Shown here: positions 35,183 through 44,818 of the stretch, in pieces
Layout of the letters: every line of letters starts with the position of its first letter
Numbering within the stretch: the stretch's first letter is position 1
From: Nitrospinota bacterium
Lineage (GTDB): Bacteria > Nitrospinota > Nitrospinia > Nitrospinales > VA-1
Assembly: GCA_013349585.1 (NCBI GenBank)
Contig: DUZG01000010.1
Coordinates: 1 to 44,825 of the forward strand
DNA: 44,825 nucleotides
Reading direction: 5' to 3'
Position numbers and translations under genes: made by a program
Notes under the pieces: model-generated
The model's database searches: none
The model's input: only the letters and a program-made list of their open reading frames with translations
What the model was told of the DNA's origin: nothing

Positions 35183-37400
35183 AGCGTCCTAGAGAAGTTT
35201 TCCAGATTTGTTTTGCAGATTCAATATCCTGCTTAATATATTCTTGCCCATTGATGCTAACGGTGAATTGCGATCCACCCGTTTTTCCTAACAACGAAAA
35301 ATCTAGGGGATAGGATAAAGCCAGGTCTTCAATTTGATCTGTTAGTTCTTCCGGGAAAGAGATAATAATTCGCGACTGTGTTTCACCAAATAAAAGGGCA
35401 TCACCTCGAAGAGTCGATTCCAGTTCGAGTGTCGCTCCCAAGGCTTCTTCTGTAGCAGTAAAGCAGGATTCTGCAACAGCGATAGCCAGACCTCCTTCAG
35501 AGCAATCGTGCGCTGATTGAATGAGCCCTTTCTGTATCAAATCCAGACAGAAAGCTTGTACTTGTTTTTCGTGTTTTCGGTCTAGAACTGGGGGCTTGCC
35601 TTCATTCCTGTCAAATAACACCTTTAGATATTCGCTTCCCCCCAACTCTTCCATGGTGAATCCGATGAGCCCGATGCAATGCCCGGATTGTTTGAATCCC
35701 GATGTCATAACTTTAGACTGATCTTCAATTAGACCCACCACTGCAACTGTGGGAGTGGGGAATATAGCTTGTCCTTTGGTTTCATTATAGAGGCTCACGT
35801 TTCCACTGACTACAGGAATATCAAAATAAAGACAGGCATCGCCCATTCCGCGGACGGCTTGCTCGAACTGCCACATGATTTCTGGTTTTTCGGGATTCCC
35901 GAAATTAAGACAATTGGTCAAACCAATAGGAGTGGCTCCGGAACATACCACATTGCGACTGCTCTCAGCCACGGCGATAGCAGCGCCTTCATAAGGGTCG
36001 AGATAGCAGAAGCGGCTATTGCAATCCACTGACAGTGCCACTGCTTTTTTTGTGTCTTTGATACGTATAACCGCTGCATCCGAGCCGGGCAAAACCAGCG
36101 TGTTGAGACGCACCATATGATCATATTGTTCATAGACCCATTCTTTGCTGGCAATATTGGGGCAGGCCAGTAGTTTGGTAAATGCTTTGTCGCCTCGGGC
36201 CGGTTCTGGCAATTCGGTTAAATTTAAATGCCCAATTTTGTCGAGGTATTCAGGGCGCTGGGTTTCTCGTTTCAGATCCAAAGCCCCATCCACGACAGGT
36301 AGTGTGGGCAGATTAACTACTTCTTTGCCTTCAAACTGGATTCGTACTCCCAATTCATCGGTGACTTCGCCAATGATTGCGGCATCAAGACCCCATTTTT
36401 CCAAGATTGCGGTGGCTTCTTCTTCATGCCCCGGTTCAATCACAAACAACATTCTCTCCTGTGATTCGGATAACATGATCTCGTAGGGGGTCATCCCTAC
36501 TTCTCTCAATGGGACTTTTGATAAGTCCATGTTCACTCCTGCATGCGAACGGTGAGCCATTTCGAAGGAGGATGAGGTGAGCCCTGCGGCTCCCATATCT
36601 TGTACGCCTACCACCCAGCTAAACTCCATAATTTCAAGACAGGCTTCGATTAAAAGTTTTTCAGTGAACGGATCGCCCACCTGCACCGTAGGCCTTTTGT
36701 CTTCTGTTGTATCGTCGAATTCGGAGGAAGCAAGCAGGCTGGCACCATGAATTCCATCGCGTCCGGTTTTTGATCCAACATACAAAATACGGTTACCTAC
36801 TCCACCGGCTTTCGCAAGAAAGATACGGTCCGATTTCGCTAGTCCAAGGCAAAAGGCATTGACGAGAATGTTACCGTTGTAACAAGAATCAAAATAAACT
36901 TCGCCTCCCACAGTGGGAACACCGGTGCAGTTTCCATAACTGGCAATTCCATCGACTACGCCGTTCAGTAAAAACCGTGTACGCGGGTCATCCAGTTCTC
37001 CAAACCGTAATGAGTCCATCAAAGCAATGGGCCGTGCGCCCATAGTGAAAACGTCACGCATGATTCCACCAACACCCGTTGCCGCACCCTGACGAGGTTC
37101 GATGAAAGATGGGTGATTGTGGCTTTCAATTTTAAACACTACGGCGAGTCCATCTCCGATATCGATGACTCCGGCATTTTCACCCGGGCCTTGTAGAACT
37201 CTGGGTCCTTCGGTCGGTAATTTTTTTAAAAAGGGTCGCGAACTTTTGTAGCTGCAATGCTCACTCCACATCACAGAAAAAATACCCAACTCGGTAAAGT
37301 TGGGTGGGCGTCCGATTAAATCTAGAATACACCGATACTCGTCACTCGTTAAGCCATGGTCTTTAACAAGTTGAGAAGTGATTTCAGGTTCGTTTTGCAT
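35163..37400 (-). CDS. purL: Phosphoribosylformylglycinamidine synthase subunit PurL (small type)
   Basis: This 745-residue protein is the short PurL that needs separate PurQ and PurS partners. It is not the ~1300-residue fused enzyme. The N-terminus includes '[19 protein letters not shown]', followed by '[20 protein letters not shown]', which carries the conserved His and ATP-binding residues. '[17 protein letters not shown]' and, in the second half, '[15 protein letters not shown]' are the paired AIRS-fold signatures. It converts FGAR to FGAM with ATP and ammonia delivered by PurQ. It starts 2 bases after the purQ stop and overlaps purF at its end. Confidence 0.97.
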   Translation of the reverse strand: MQNEPEITSQLVKDHGLTSDEYRCILDLIGRPPNFTELGIFSVMWSEHCSYKSSRPFLKKLPTEGPRVLQGPGENAGVIDIGDGLAVVFKIESHNHPSFIEPRQGAATGVGGIMRDVFTMGARPIALMDSLRFGELDDPRTRFLLNGVVDGIASYGNCTGVPTVGGEVYFDSCYNGNILVNAFCLGLAKSDRIFLAKAGGVGNRILYVGSKTGRDGIHGASLLASSEFDDTTEDKRPTVQVGDPFTEKLLIEACLEIMEFSWVVGVQDMGAAGLTSSSFEMAHRSHAGVNMDLSKVPLREVGMTPYEIMLSESQERMLFVIEPGHEEEATAILEKWGLDAAIIGEVTDELGVRIQFEGKEVVNLPTLPVVDGALDLKRETQRPEYLDKIGHLNLTELPEPARGDKAFTKLLACPNIASKEWVYEQYDHMVRLNTLVLPGSDAAVIRIKDTKKAVALSVDCNSRFCYLDPYEGAAIAVAESSRNVVCSGATPIGLTNCLNFGNPEKPEIMWQFEQAVRGMGDACLYFDIPVVSGNVSLYNETKGQAIFPTPTVAVVGLIEDQSKVMTSGFKQSGHCIGLIGFTMEELGGSEYLKVLFDRNEGKPPVLDRKHEKQVQAFCLDLIQKGLIQSAHDCSEGGLAIAVAESCFTATEEALGATLELESTLRGDALLFGETQSRIIISFPEELTDQIEDLALSYPLDFSLLGKTGGSQFTVSINGQEYIKQDIESAKQIWKTSLGRYAGQTT

Positions 37401-37402
37401 TT

Positions 37403-38092
37403 CTAACTTTGTGAGATAAGAGATTGAAAAATTCTTTGTCCATCCGTGTTATACCATAACGGGTCGGCGCAGCGTTCTGGGTGTGGCATCATTCCCATTA
37501 CATTTTTCTGCTCATTGCAAAGCCCGGCAACAGAACCAACAGAGCCATTGGGGTTGCTCGATTCAGAGATATCGCCTTTCGCATCACAATATCGAAAAAG
37601 AATTTGTCCCTTTTCCTCCAGATCGTTTAAAGAATGTGGGTCAATATAATAACTACCCTGATGATGCGCGATGGGAATTTCCAGCACTGGTTTATCGTTG
37701 CATTTTTGAGTAAATGGGGTATCTGTGGTTTCAACCCGGACGTATACATTTTTGCAGATAAACTTTCGCGTGTGGTTCTGCATCAAGGCACCGGGTAAGA
37801 GACCGGACTCGAGAAGGATTTGGAATCCGTTACAAATCCCAAGTACTTTGCCGCCATTTTCTGCAAAACGGATAACAGAATTCATAACAGGGGAAAAACG
37901 AGAAATAGCACCGGCGCGGAGGTAATCGCCATATGAAAAACCTCCCGGAAGTACGATGAGGTCAAAGGAACTAAGGTCAACTTCGTCCTTGTGCCACAGC
38001 CAATGGGTTTCCTGGTTGAGAATTTTTTTAAGGATGTGGTCGCAATCGTGATCGCAATTTGATCCAGGAAAAACAACTATGCCGCACTTCAT
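37403..38092 (-). CDS. purQ: Phosphoribosylformylglycinamidine synthase subunit PurQ (glutaminase)
   Basis: This 229-residue class I glutamine amidotransferase starts '[20 protein letters not shown]'. The catalytic cysteine lies in '[20 protein letters not shown]', and the His-Glu pair lies in '[11 protein letters not shown]' near the C-terminus. '[20 protein letters not shown]' is typical of PurQ. It hydrolyses glutamine and passes ammonia to PurL in the PurSQL complex. It lies 25 bases downstream of purS and 2 bases upstream of purL. Confidence 0.97.
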   Translation of the reverse strand: MKCGIVVFPGSNCDHDCDHILKKILNQETHWLWHKDEVDLSSFDLIVLPGGFSYGDYLRAGAISRFSPVMNSVIRFAENGGKVLGICNGFQILLESGLLPGALMQNHTRKFICKNVYVRVETTDTPFTQKCNDKPVLEIPIAHHQGSYYIDPHSLNDLEEKGQILFRYCDAKGDISESSNPNGSVGSVAGLCNEQKNVMGMMPHPERCADPLWYNTDGQRIFQSLISQS

Positions 38093-38117
38093 GTTTGACC
38101 AATTCGGTTAGTGAGTT

Positions 38118-38366
38118 TTATTCAGTGGTGACAAGTTTAAAGCGGAAGGATTCAATAACGGTATTTGCAAGGAGTCGTTCGCACATTTCCCGTACTCGAA
38201 TTTCCGCTTCTTCTTCAGATACAGAGTCGAGTTTGATTTCCAGATACTTTCCGATGTGTACATCAAGTACTTCATCGTAACCTAAATCGTTCAGCGCATG
38301 GTGGACGGTTTTCCCCTGTGGATCGAGTACACCTTCCTTGAATGTTACATGTATTTTGGCAAGCAT
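38118..38366 (-). CDS. purS: Phosphoribosylformylglycinamidine synthase subunit PurS
   Basis: This 82-residue protein is the usual PurS length. 'AKIHVTFKEGVLDPQGKTVH' at the N-terminus and 'ALNDLGYDEVLDVHIGKYLE' in the middle are the family hallmarks. PurS dimers bridge PurL and PurQ and are required for ammonia channelling. It is the first gene of the minus-strand purine operon. The 163-base region upstream (38367-38529) must hold the operon promoter, but I could not identify convincing -35/-10 boxes, a PurR-type operator or a purine riboswitch core. Confidence 0.96.
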   Translation of the reverse strand: MLAKIHVTFKEGVLDPQGKTVHHALNDLGYDEVLDVHIGKYLEIKLDSVSEEEAEIRVREMCERLLANTVIESFRFKLVTTE

Positions 38367-38529
38367 TTTGCGAACTCTAACACAGAAAAAGTTTCAATTC
38401 AGCAGGCTTTGTAGCAGGAATTCAAAAAAACATAAAGACCCTTTTTTGACCGACCCTAAAAATTATGATAAACAATGAGTTAGGGGGTTTTGCCACATCT
38501 ATTCTTGCCCAAATTTTTTTCCTCGAAAC

Positions 38530-40031
38530 ATGAATTCTAAAACCACTTTCTTATTTCTTTTTTTGTTTCTATATATTTTTTAACTGGTCAGGGCTCCATT
38601 CAATCCGGTGATGGCAAAATCATGTATTAGTTAACCCAGTCGATGGTAGAAAACCAAAGCTTGAGTTTTACGGAATCTGTGACCGTTACAGAGACTCAAG
38701 GGCCTCAATATTCAAAATAGGGTCTGGGTATGAGTGTGCTAGCAGTTCCCTTTTACGTTTTTGGGAAAGCTTTATCTGCCTTGCTAGGGATAAAAGAGTC
38801 CATGACAACTCAGTTTACGGTCAGCATGATTAATGCGATTCTTACCGCTTTCAGTTGTGTGATTGTTTATCGTTTTGCTTTAGATCGGCTTAATTTTCGA
38901 TCTTCAACCGGCTTATTTCTTGCCACCGGATTTGGATTGTCTACCATTGCCTGGTGTTACTCCGAAGGTTTTATGAGTGAACCAGCGACCACTCTTTTCT
39001 CATTATATGCTGTTTATTTTGCAACCAACCCGGATAAAAAACGTAAAAAGCACTCGTTGCTCTTTGCGGGGGCTTTTCTTGCTTGCGCCGTTTCCTGTCG
39101 TCTGGCGACTTTGTTGGCAGTTCCCGGTTTTGTCTTTTACCATTGGATGATGTGGAAAAACGAGCAAAAGGCGGCTGAATTATGGACCGACATTTCCCGT
39201 GCCGCGATACCGGTTGTTTCGTCCTGATAATAATCAGGGTCTATAGCTATGTGCGATTTAAAGATATGTTTGACTCAGTCTATGAGAAAGGAGGATTTGG
39301 AGGCCGGTTTATTGTTGGTTTCTATGGAATCCTGTTTTCTCCAGGAAAGTCACTCTTCCTATACAATCTGTTGACTATTTTTGGTTGCCTGGCATTCACG
39401 CGGTTTCTTGCAGGGAATAAAAAATAGCTTTGTTTTTCGGCTGGTTGATTCTTTCTCATCTATTGATGTTTTCCTTCTGGCAAAGTTGGCCCGGGCGAAT
39501 GGGTTGTGGGCCGCGGTTGATGCTCGTTGTGAGGCCTTATTTAATCCTCCCTGTTGGTTTCTTATGGGGAGCGTTTGAAAAAGAAATCAAAATTCTTTTA
39601 ATAGCCGCGTTAGTTTTGGGAATCGTAGTGCAAATACCTTCTGTAACGGTGAATATTTTTCGATACTATTATAAAATGAGCCAACAATTTGGCTCGGGAG
39701 GGCATGACAAATTTCTTTTTTTTCACTGCAACAATCGCCTTTGATCGGTCAGTTTAAACAAGTCGCGGTGGTTTATGAGAATCTGAACGACGACTTTCAA
39801 ATAGCACAAATGGTATCCTTGGCAAAACAGAAGAAAAAATTTCTCGGCGCAGATATTAAAGTGGTACTTGATAACGGTCTAGCGGTCAACGTCCTTAATT
39901 TTTGGTGGCATTATATGCCCTTGTTCGGGTACCCTTTTTATCTCTGGTTAATGCCACCGATTCTGCTTGTAGGTATCATAGTATTCAGTGGATATAAACT
40001 TGTCCAAAGGGCAAGAAATGAAACGACTTAA
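38530..40031 (+). pseudogene. Broken GT-C type membrane glycosyltransferase (dolichyl-phosphate-mannose transferase-like)
   Basis: One ancestral reading frame of about 500 codons is recoverable only by joining frames. It opens with ATG at 38530 ('MNSKTTFLFLFLFLYIF'), shifts frame in the T-run near 38575-38582, and continues 'TGQGSIQSGDGKIMY'. TAG stops follow at 38628 and 38718, the latter replacing the Tyr expected in 'YSKYGLG'. It goes on 'GLGMSVLAVPFYVFGKAL', then shifts near 39225, near 39425 and in the T-run near 39715. Helices alternate with polar loops throughout, and 'SWPGRMGCGPRLMLVV' matches the WGPR-type loop of GT-C lipid-linked sugar transferases. At least six lesions make it a clear pseudogene. 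It is not in an operon with its neighbours. Confidence 0.8.
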
Positions 40032-40056
40032 AGACAAAAATTAATTTAGGAAAACT

Positions 40057-42117
40057 ATGGAAAACAAATGGAATGATTCCGCAGCTAAGGCCGCGATTGA
40101 ACAATATAGCGATGTCCATGAAGATATTGCTCTTCGTGTCTATACCTCACGTTTGATTGGGGCAGACCCTTCGCTCGTGCTTCACGGCGGTGGAAACACC
40201 TCGGTGAAATCACGAACCAAAAATAAGGTGAATGAAGAAGTCGATGTTCTTTATGTCAAAGGTAGCGGATGGGACCTCGACACGCTGGCACCTCCCGGTC
40301 TTCCCGGTGTTCTTCTCGACCATCTTGTTAAATTACGAGGTTTGGATTCTCTGAGCGATGAAGACATGGTCAACGAACAGCGAACGCATTTGCTGGATGC
40401 TTCCTCGCCAAACCCGTCTGTTGAAACTCTACTACATGCATTTTTGCCGCATAAGTTTATCGATCATTCCCATGCCGATGCCAGTCTGATCATTGCCAAT
40501 CAACCGGACGCAGAAAAAATATGCCGGGAGATTTTTGGCGAAACCATTGGCATGGTTTCTTACATTATGCCGGGGTTTGCATTGGCAAAGGCGGCGGCGG
40601 AAGTTTATGAAAAAAACACAAAGGTAGAAGGGCTGATATTGATCAACCATGGTCTGTTCACTTTTGGTGCAACCGCCAAAGAAAGTTACGATCGACATAT
40701 TGATGCGGTGACCAAAGCCGAAGCATATATTGCGAAAAATTCTCCCAAGGCATTAACCCCGCTTGAAGGACCTGCGGCCAGCGCTGGAGAAAAAAATATA
40801 CTTAAAGCCTTGGCTCCTGTACTGCGTGGTTTGTATGGACTTAAGTCCGAAAAAACCTGGGTGATACACCATAGAAAAGACGAGAAAGCTAAAGCGTTTG
40901 CCTCCAGTGAAGAATGCGTTACCTGGTCACAACTAGGGACAGCAACCCCCGACCATGTGATTCGCACCAAGCAGAAACCGCTTTTATTGAACTTGCAACA
41001 ATGGCAAGGCGAAGATGCATTGCGCGAAGAAGTCGCCTCTGCATTAGAAACGTATTACGAAAATTATCACCAATATTTCAAAACCAATAAAGATGCTAAA
41101 GGCGCTGATAAAACGGAACTGGACCCGTTGCCTCGAGTTTTGCTGGTTGCAGGGCTAGGTCTGTTGACCATCGGCAAGACCGTTAAGGAAACCAAAATCG
41201 CAGCAGATATTTATCAGCACACGATAGACATCATTCATAAATCGTTTTCCGTTGGAGACTATGCACCTCTGAAGTCTGATGACTTGTTTGATATGGAGTA
41301 CTGGTCTCTCGAACAAGCGAAGCTGGGGAAAAGTAAAGCCCCTCTACTACAAGGCAAAGTAGCTTATATTACCGGAGCCGCATCGGGGATCGGTCTGGCG
41401 ACAGCAAAACTGTTTGCCGAGCAGGGGGTAAATCTATATCTGGTAGACTTGAACGCTGACAAGCTTAATATGGCGGCAGATGCGATTCGTGAAAAATATA
41501 AAATAGGTGTCACCGCACAAGTATTAAACGTCGTTGATGAAGATGCGGTGAGGCAGTCGTTTGAAGAAGTGGTCGCCAACTATGGCGGTGTTGATTTTTT
41601 AATATCGAACGCGGGGAACGCCGTGCAAGGTGCGATAGGCACGGTAGATATGAAAACCTTGCGGCAAAGCTTCGAATTGAATTTTTTTGCGCATCAGGTG
41701 TTGGCCTCTGAAGCGGTGCGTCTGTTTATGATCCAGAAAACCGGTGGGGTGTTATTGTTCAATGCATCTAAGGCGGCGTTCAATCCGGGAAAAGATTTTG
41801 GTCCCTATGCGCTCCCAAAAGCTGCAATGGTGGCTTTGACCAAACAATACGCTTTGGATTACGGCCAGTTCGGAATCCGCTCCAACGCCATCAATGCCGA
41901 TCGTATTCGCACCTCTCTTTTTTCAGAAGAGGTTGTTACCGAACGCGCCGCGGCACGAGGTCTTTCTTCGGATGATTATTTTAAATCCAATTTATTACAA
42001 CAAGAAGTGTATGACACCGATGTAGCGCAGGGGTTTCTTAGCCTCGCTCTCGCAGAAAAAACCACCGGCAGCATTCTCACCATCGATGGCGGCAACATAG
42101 CCGCTAGCCCCCGGTAG
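40057..42117 (+). CDS. Bifunctional class II aldolase / short-chain dehydrogenase (RhaD-like fusion)
   Basis: This 686-residue cytoplasmic fusion has a good ribosome-binding site (TTTAGGAAAA). The N-terminal aldolase half has 'VLHGGGNTSVK', the metal-ligand 'FIDHSHADASLIIANQ' and 'LINHGLFTFGATAKESYDRH'. The C-terminal half is an SDR with the NAD-binding TGAASGIG (439-446), 'ISNAGNA' and the catalytic Y584-x3-K588 in 'PYALPKAAM'. Proteins with this architecture cleave sugar phosphates such as rhamnulose-1-phosphate and oxidise the resulting lactaldehyde or a related aldehyde. The actual sugar here is unknown, and no kinase or isomerase partner is nearby. It starts 25 bases after the glycosyltransferase pseudogene. 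Confidence 0.94.
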   Translation: MENKWNDSAAKAAIEQYSDVHEDIALRVYTSRLIGADPSLVLHGGGNTSVKSRTKNKVNEEVDVLYVKGSGWDLDTLAPPGLPGVLLDHLVKLRGLDSLSDEDMVNEQRTHLLDASSPNPSVETLLHAFLPHKFIDHSHADASLIIANQPDAEKICREIFGETIGMVSYIMPGFALAKAAAEVYEKNTKVEGLILINHGLFTFGATAKESYDRHIDAVTKAEAYIAKNSPKALTPLEGPAASAGEKNILKALAPVLRGLYGLKSEKTWVIHHRKDEKAKAFASSEECVTWSQLGTATPDHVIRTKQKPLLLNLQQWQGEDALREEVASALETYYENYHQYFKTNKDAKGADKTELDPLPRVLLVAGLGLLTIGKTVKETKIAADIYQHTIDIIHKSFSVGDYAPLKSDDLFDMEYWSLEQAKLGKSKAPLLQGKVAYITGAASGIGLATAKLFAEQGVNLYLVDLNADKLNMAADAIREKYKIGVTAQVLNVVDEDAVRQSFEEVVANYGGVDFLISNAGNAVQGAIGTVDMKTLRQSFELNFFAHQVLASEAVRLFMIQKTGGVLLFNASKAAFNPGKDFGPYALPKAAMVALTKQYALDYGQFGIRSNAINADRIRTSLFSEEVVTERAAARGLSSDDYFKSNLLQQEVYDTDVAQGFLSLALAEKTTGSILTIDGGNIAASPR

Positions 42118-42227
42118 CAGGGAACCGCCGCTGGTAAGTGGTCTGAGATTTTACGAGTGATTTCATACGCTTAAGCTTTTTGATATAAGGTTTTTAAATT
42201 CCGTTATGTGCTTTCTCAGCCTTCATG

Positions 42228-42238
42228 CCCCGAAGGGG
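42228..42238. other. Small GC hairpin between the aldolase gene and the transposase remnant
   Basis: CCCC-GAA-GGGG is a perfect 4-base stem with a triloop, about 110 bases after the aldolase stop. No T-tract follows, so it is not a standard terminator. It may belong to the leader of the decayed insertion sequence, whose left boundary I could not define. Confidence 0.2.
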
Positions 42239-42355
42239 TAACAAGGGCAACATGGGGGTAGCGTCGTTCACCGGTTTTTAGGGTCTGCTTTCGACTGCGA
42301 CTTCAAATGGTCGACTCAACACTATAATCTTAAATAAAAAGATGGAGTGTTGTAA

Positions 42356-42870
42356 ATGTCCTACCGAGCCCGAATTAAGTATACCCCTGCACAAAAGCAA
42401 GAAATATGGGGTCGCTGGAAAAAAGGCGAGTCTCTAAGCTCAATCGGTCGATTATTTGATCGCCCACCCATTCGCAAACGATCTAAACGGGTCCTTACCC
42501 AGTCAGAACGAGAATGAATTTCAAGAGGCACTGTTGCTGATTTATCCATTCGCTCAATCGCTAAACATTTAAATCGTTCCACTTCAACGATCAGTCGTGA
42601 AATCAAGCGCAATGGTGGTTATGGTAACTTATCGAGCGACACAAGCTGACCTTTCTGCATGGGAGCGAGCGGCATCGCCCTAAACGATGTAAATTGGCAT
42701 GAAATCGACCCTTGTGTCGAGCTGTGGCCACAAAACTTCAATTAAATTGGTCACCAGAGCAAATCGCCGGATGGCTTAAAATCGAATACCCTAACGATGA
42801 GAATAACCACTTGTCACACGAAACCATCTACTGCAGTCTATTTGTACAAACACGAGAGGTGCTTAAAAGG
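42356..42870 (+). pseudogene. IS30-family transposase, decayed and truncated
   Basis: The N-terminus 'MSYRARIKYTPAQKQEIWGR' and 'ESLSSIGRLFDRP' are IS30-type helix-turn-helix sequence. The segment that normally follows 'FDRP' is deleted, and the frame resumes at 'PIRKRSKRVLTQSERE'. A TGA at 42515-42517 then interrupts it. In the same frame 'ISRGTVADLSIRSIAKHLNR' and 'STISREIKRNGGY' continue. A frameshift near 42630 leads to 'YRATQADLSAWERA'. A second shift and a TGA at 42700-42702 precede 'NRPLCRAVATKLQLNWSPEQ' and 'SHETIYCSLFVQTREVLKR'. The DDE catalytic core is missing, so the element is dead and 3'-truncated. No inverted repeats or target duplication could be identified. Confidence 0.85.
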
Positions 42871-42906
42871 CCCGGCAAGTATTCCAACCATTTCAGAAGC
42901 TCTTGA

Positions 42907-43682
42907 ATACCGGTAGGTATAGACAGTAGAATGATGTATAGAAGAATACCAGAAATTTTTATAATACTTTTCCTTACAGGTTTGAAGGAAGTCGAATTGT
43001 GTGGGATTAATGTGCTCAATAAACTCTGCTAGCGTAGAAACTTAATGCAGAGCTGCCAGCGGCGGTTCGCCGCCTATTCCCCCTCAATGGTTTTATGCTT
43101 ATAGGTTATTGCAAACATGGTGTTTTAAAATAGTTTGTAAAATTTTTTTCAACTTTTATTAGGTTATACACCGCATTCAAGTCTACGTAACTTACTATAA
43201 AACCATTAACCTTTTAACCGTACCATTCATTTTTTCCTTGTCAAACCAACTAGTCAATCGTTCTAATTAAAAGTGTTTCATTCAAATCAAAGGGATTAAG
43301 TACAATTTGTAACTGTATTGTTGTAAACCTTTTGTAACCCTAATTTACCGTTATTTCACCATTTAGAACCTCAAAATATAGCAGAGGTTTTTAGATTTCA
43401 CCAGATTGAAAACCCGAAAACATCCTTCCTATCTATACCCTATATGTTCACCCCCACACTCCATTCCTATAGACTGTCATATCTCGAAATAACTGCTGCT
43501 TTTGGGTTTGGTTGGTGGTAACAAGAATAATAGGGATAAATGTTAGAGGGGTTCTGGTAAGGGACTTCATTAAATTTTGACTATCTTCAGAGAATTGACT
43601 TTTATGAACCAATTCAGCGTTTGACATTGTAAAAGTGTTTGATATCATTATTGGTAGATTAATTTTTCGTATTGGATACGAC
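42907..43682. other. AT-rich non-coding region after the IS30 remnant
   Basis: About 780 bases without a convincing gene. It contains a perfect hairpin, GCGGCG-GTT-CGCCGC (43059-43073), standing out as a GC island in AT-rich sequence. Many T/A homopolymer runs follow, with no codon-like structure. Short frames on either strand have no recognisable content. It is probably degraded accessory DNA plus the upstream region of the pentapeptide-repeat lipoprotein gene. Confidence 0.5.
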
Positions 43683-44270
43683 ATGATAAAATTTATTTTT
43701 GTTGAAAAGTTGGTTTACTTCCTAATTATTTCAACATTAGTTGGTTTTTTGTCCTTAGGCGGATGCGCGAAGTATTCTGAAGAAGTTCAAGCAAATTTAA
43801 TCAAGCTGAAAACTACTAAATCATGCTTAAGTTGTGACCTGACAGGGATAGAGATAAAGGATTTAGATCTTAAAAATGCGGATTTGAGTGGTTCCAATCT
43901 AACTGGTGCGCATCTGATCAGAGTTGATTTGACAGAATCAAACTTGACCAATGCAAACTTGACTGATGCAATCTTGGTGAGTGCAATTCTTACAGGTTCA
44001 AAATTAGTCAATACAAACCTAAGTAGGGTCAAACTTAGTTACGCTAATTTAAATGGGGCAGATATATCTGGTTCGGCACTAATAGGTGCGACCATGAATA
44101 GTTCAAAGATAGTGAATTCTAAGATAAGTAATTCAGACATGACCGGTGCTAATCTCTATAATGCTAATCTAACCGGAACAAAAATTACTGACGAAACGCT
44201 TAAAGATGTAATGTTATGTAAAACAATCATGCCGTCTGGTCAACGAGATAACTTCGGTTGTAAAGGTTAA
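43683..44270 (+). CDS. Pentapeptide-repeat lipoprotein
   Basis: I chose ATG 43683 (195 residues) over an upstream GTG at 43635 because it gives a standard lipoprotein signal, 'FLIISTLVGFLSLGGCAKY', with the lipid-bearing Cys at residue 28. After 'SCLSCDLTGIEIKDLDLKNA' come roughly 25 tandem A(D/N)LxX-like pentapeptides ('ADLSGSNLTGAHL', 'SNLTNANLTDAIL', 'ANLNGADISGSAL'). These should fold as a right-handed beta-helix. The C-terminus is 'LCKTIMPSGQRDNFGCKG'. Pentapeptide proteins have varied roles, and none can be assigned. The gene is convergent with, and overlaps by four bases, a short pentapeptide gene sharing the same C-terminal signature. The region is AT-rich and probably acquired. Confidence 0.83.
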   Translation: MIKFIFVEKLVYFLIISTLVGFLSLGGCAKYSEEVQANLIKLKTTKSCLSCDLTGIEIKDLDLKNADLSGSNLTGAHLIRVDLTESNLTNANLTDAILVSAILTGSKLVNTNLSRVKLSYANLNGADISGSALIGATMNSSKIVNSKISNSDMTGANLYNANLTGTKITDETLKDVMLCKTIMPSGQRDNFGCKG

Positions 44271-44312
44271 CGATTACAACCTACGTTATTGATCGTTCCA
44301 TCAGGCATGGTA
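44222..44312. repeat. Imperfect inverted repeat at the junction of the convergent pentapeptide genes
   Basis: The last ~40 bases of each gene are related and face each other across a central TTAA that contains both stop codons. CATGCC...GGTTGTAA on one side matches CATGCC...GGTTGTAA on the reverse complement of the other, with scattered mismatches between. It reflects the shared C-terminal coding motif and may also fold in RNA as a bidirectional terminator. Confidence 0.55.
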
Positions 44313-44491
44313 GTGTTACAGAAAGTAACACCATCTAGAATCACTCCTGTTAAGTTTGCTCCTGTCAGGTTTGCTCCTGAAAAAATAGCACTGGTTTCAC
44401 TTCCCACCTTTGAATCAACTCGGCGACTTCGCGTCCATGCCAAAATAAAGATACCCGCAATCAATGTAATTATTATAACTAAATTCCTCAT
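44267..44491 (-). CDS. Short membrane-anchored pentapeptide-repeat protein
   Basis: This 74-residue protein has an N-terminal membrane helix ('LVIIITLIAGIFILAW') and a basic linker. Only about four pentapeptides follow ('FSGANLTGANLTGVILDGVT'). It ends 'FCNTTMPDGTINNVGCNR', closely matching the C-terminus of the convergent 195-residue lipoprotein ('LCKTIMPSGQRDNFGCKG'). The pair of conserved cysteines could form a disulfide capping the beta-helix, which is inference. It may be a shortened paralog or a small functional partner. The start ATG has no strong Shine-Dalgarno. The frame is AT-rich like its surroundings. Confidence 0.7.
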   Translation of the reverse strand: MRNLVIIITLIAGIFILAWTRSRRVDSKVGSETSAIFSGANLTGANLTGVILDGVTFCNTTMPDGTINNVGCNR

Positions 44492-44769
44492 ATACTCATT
44501 AGTAAATTGAATCCTCTAGTTTTTATGAATTCTTTCATCCCTCACATACAAAAAGAGACAACTCTAAAAAATCATCCCATTTGGTTAAACCGATTAGAAC
44601 TGTATCTACAAACCAACTATTTAAAAGATTAGTTTTATGCCAGGGGTTTAGATTTATTCAAAGCATTAATGTAGGTTTATTTGATAGGGAGCGGATAGGT
44701 CCTTGGGTCTATCAGAATAAGTGTGTAAACAGCATTTATAAAAAACCAAAAAACAATCTAGTATCAGAG
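44492..44769. other. AT-rich intergenic region at the right edge
   Basis: No recognisable gene on either strand. It includes the upstream region of the short pentapeptide gene. A TTG-initiated frame of 78 codons crosses it but has no signal, motif or plausible ribosome-binding site. Confidence 0.4.
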
Positions 44770-44818
44770 CCTGTGGGCCCTGTGAAAAATGGTTTTTTAT
44801 TTTTCACAAGTCCATAGG
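44770..44818. terminator. Long hairpin near the right edge (terminator-like or element end)
   Basis: TGTGAAAAAT (44781-44790) and ATTTTTCACA (44799-44808) are a perfect 10-base inverted repeat with loop GGTTTTTT. The pairing extends imperfectly outward (CCTGTGGG.. with ..CCATAGG), about 20 bases per arm. It could be a terminator for a gene beyond the window or the end of a small mobile element. Confidence 0.4.

Noticed and set aside
38367-38529. Purine riboswitch or PurR operator ahead of purS
   Set aside because: No conserved riboswitch core or recognisable operator could be seen. The region has T-runs only.
43448-43684. 78-codon minus-strand frame upstream of the pentapeptide lipoprotein
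   Set aside because: No motif, signal peptide or ribosome-binding site. It overlaps the start of a better-supported gene on the other strand and lies in AT-rich sequence.
44581-44817. 78-codon plus-strand frame near the right edge
   Set aside because: TTG start without Shine-Dalgarno, no recognisable content, and its 3' end runs through a strong hairpin.
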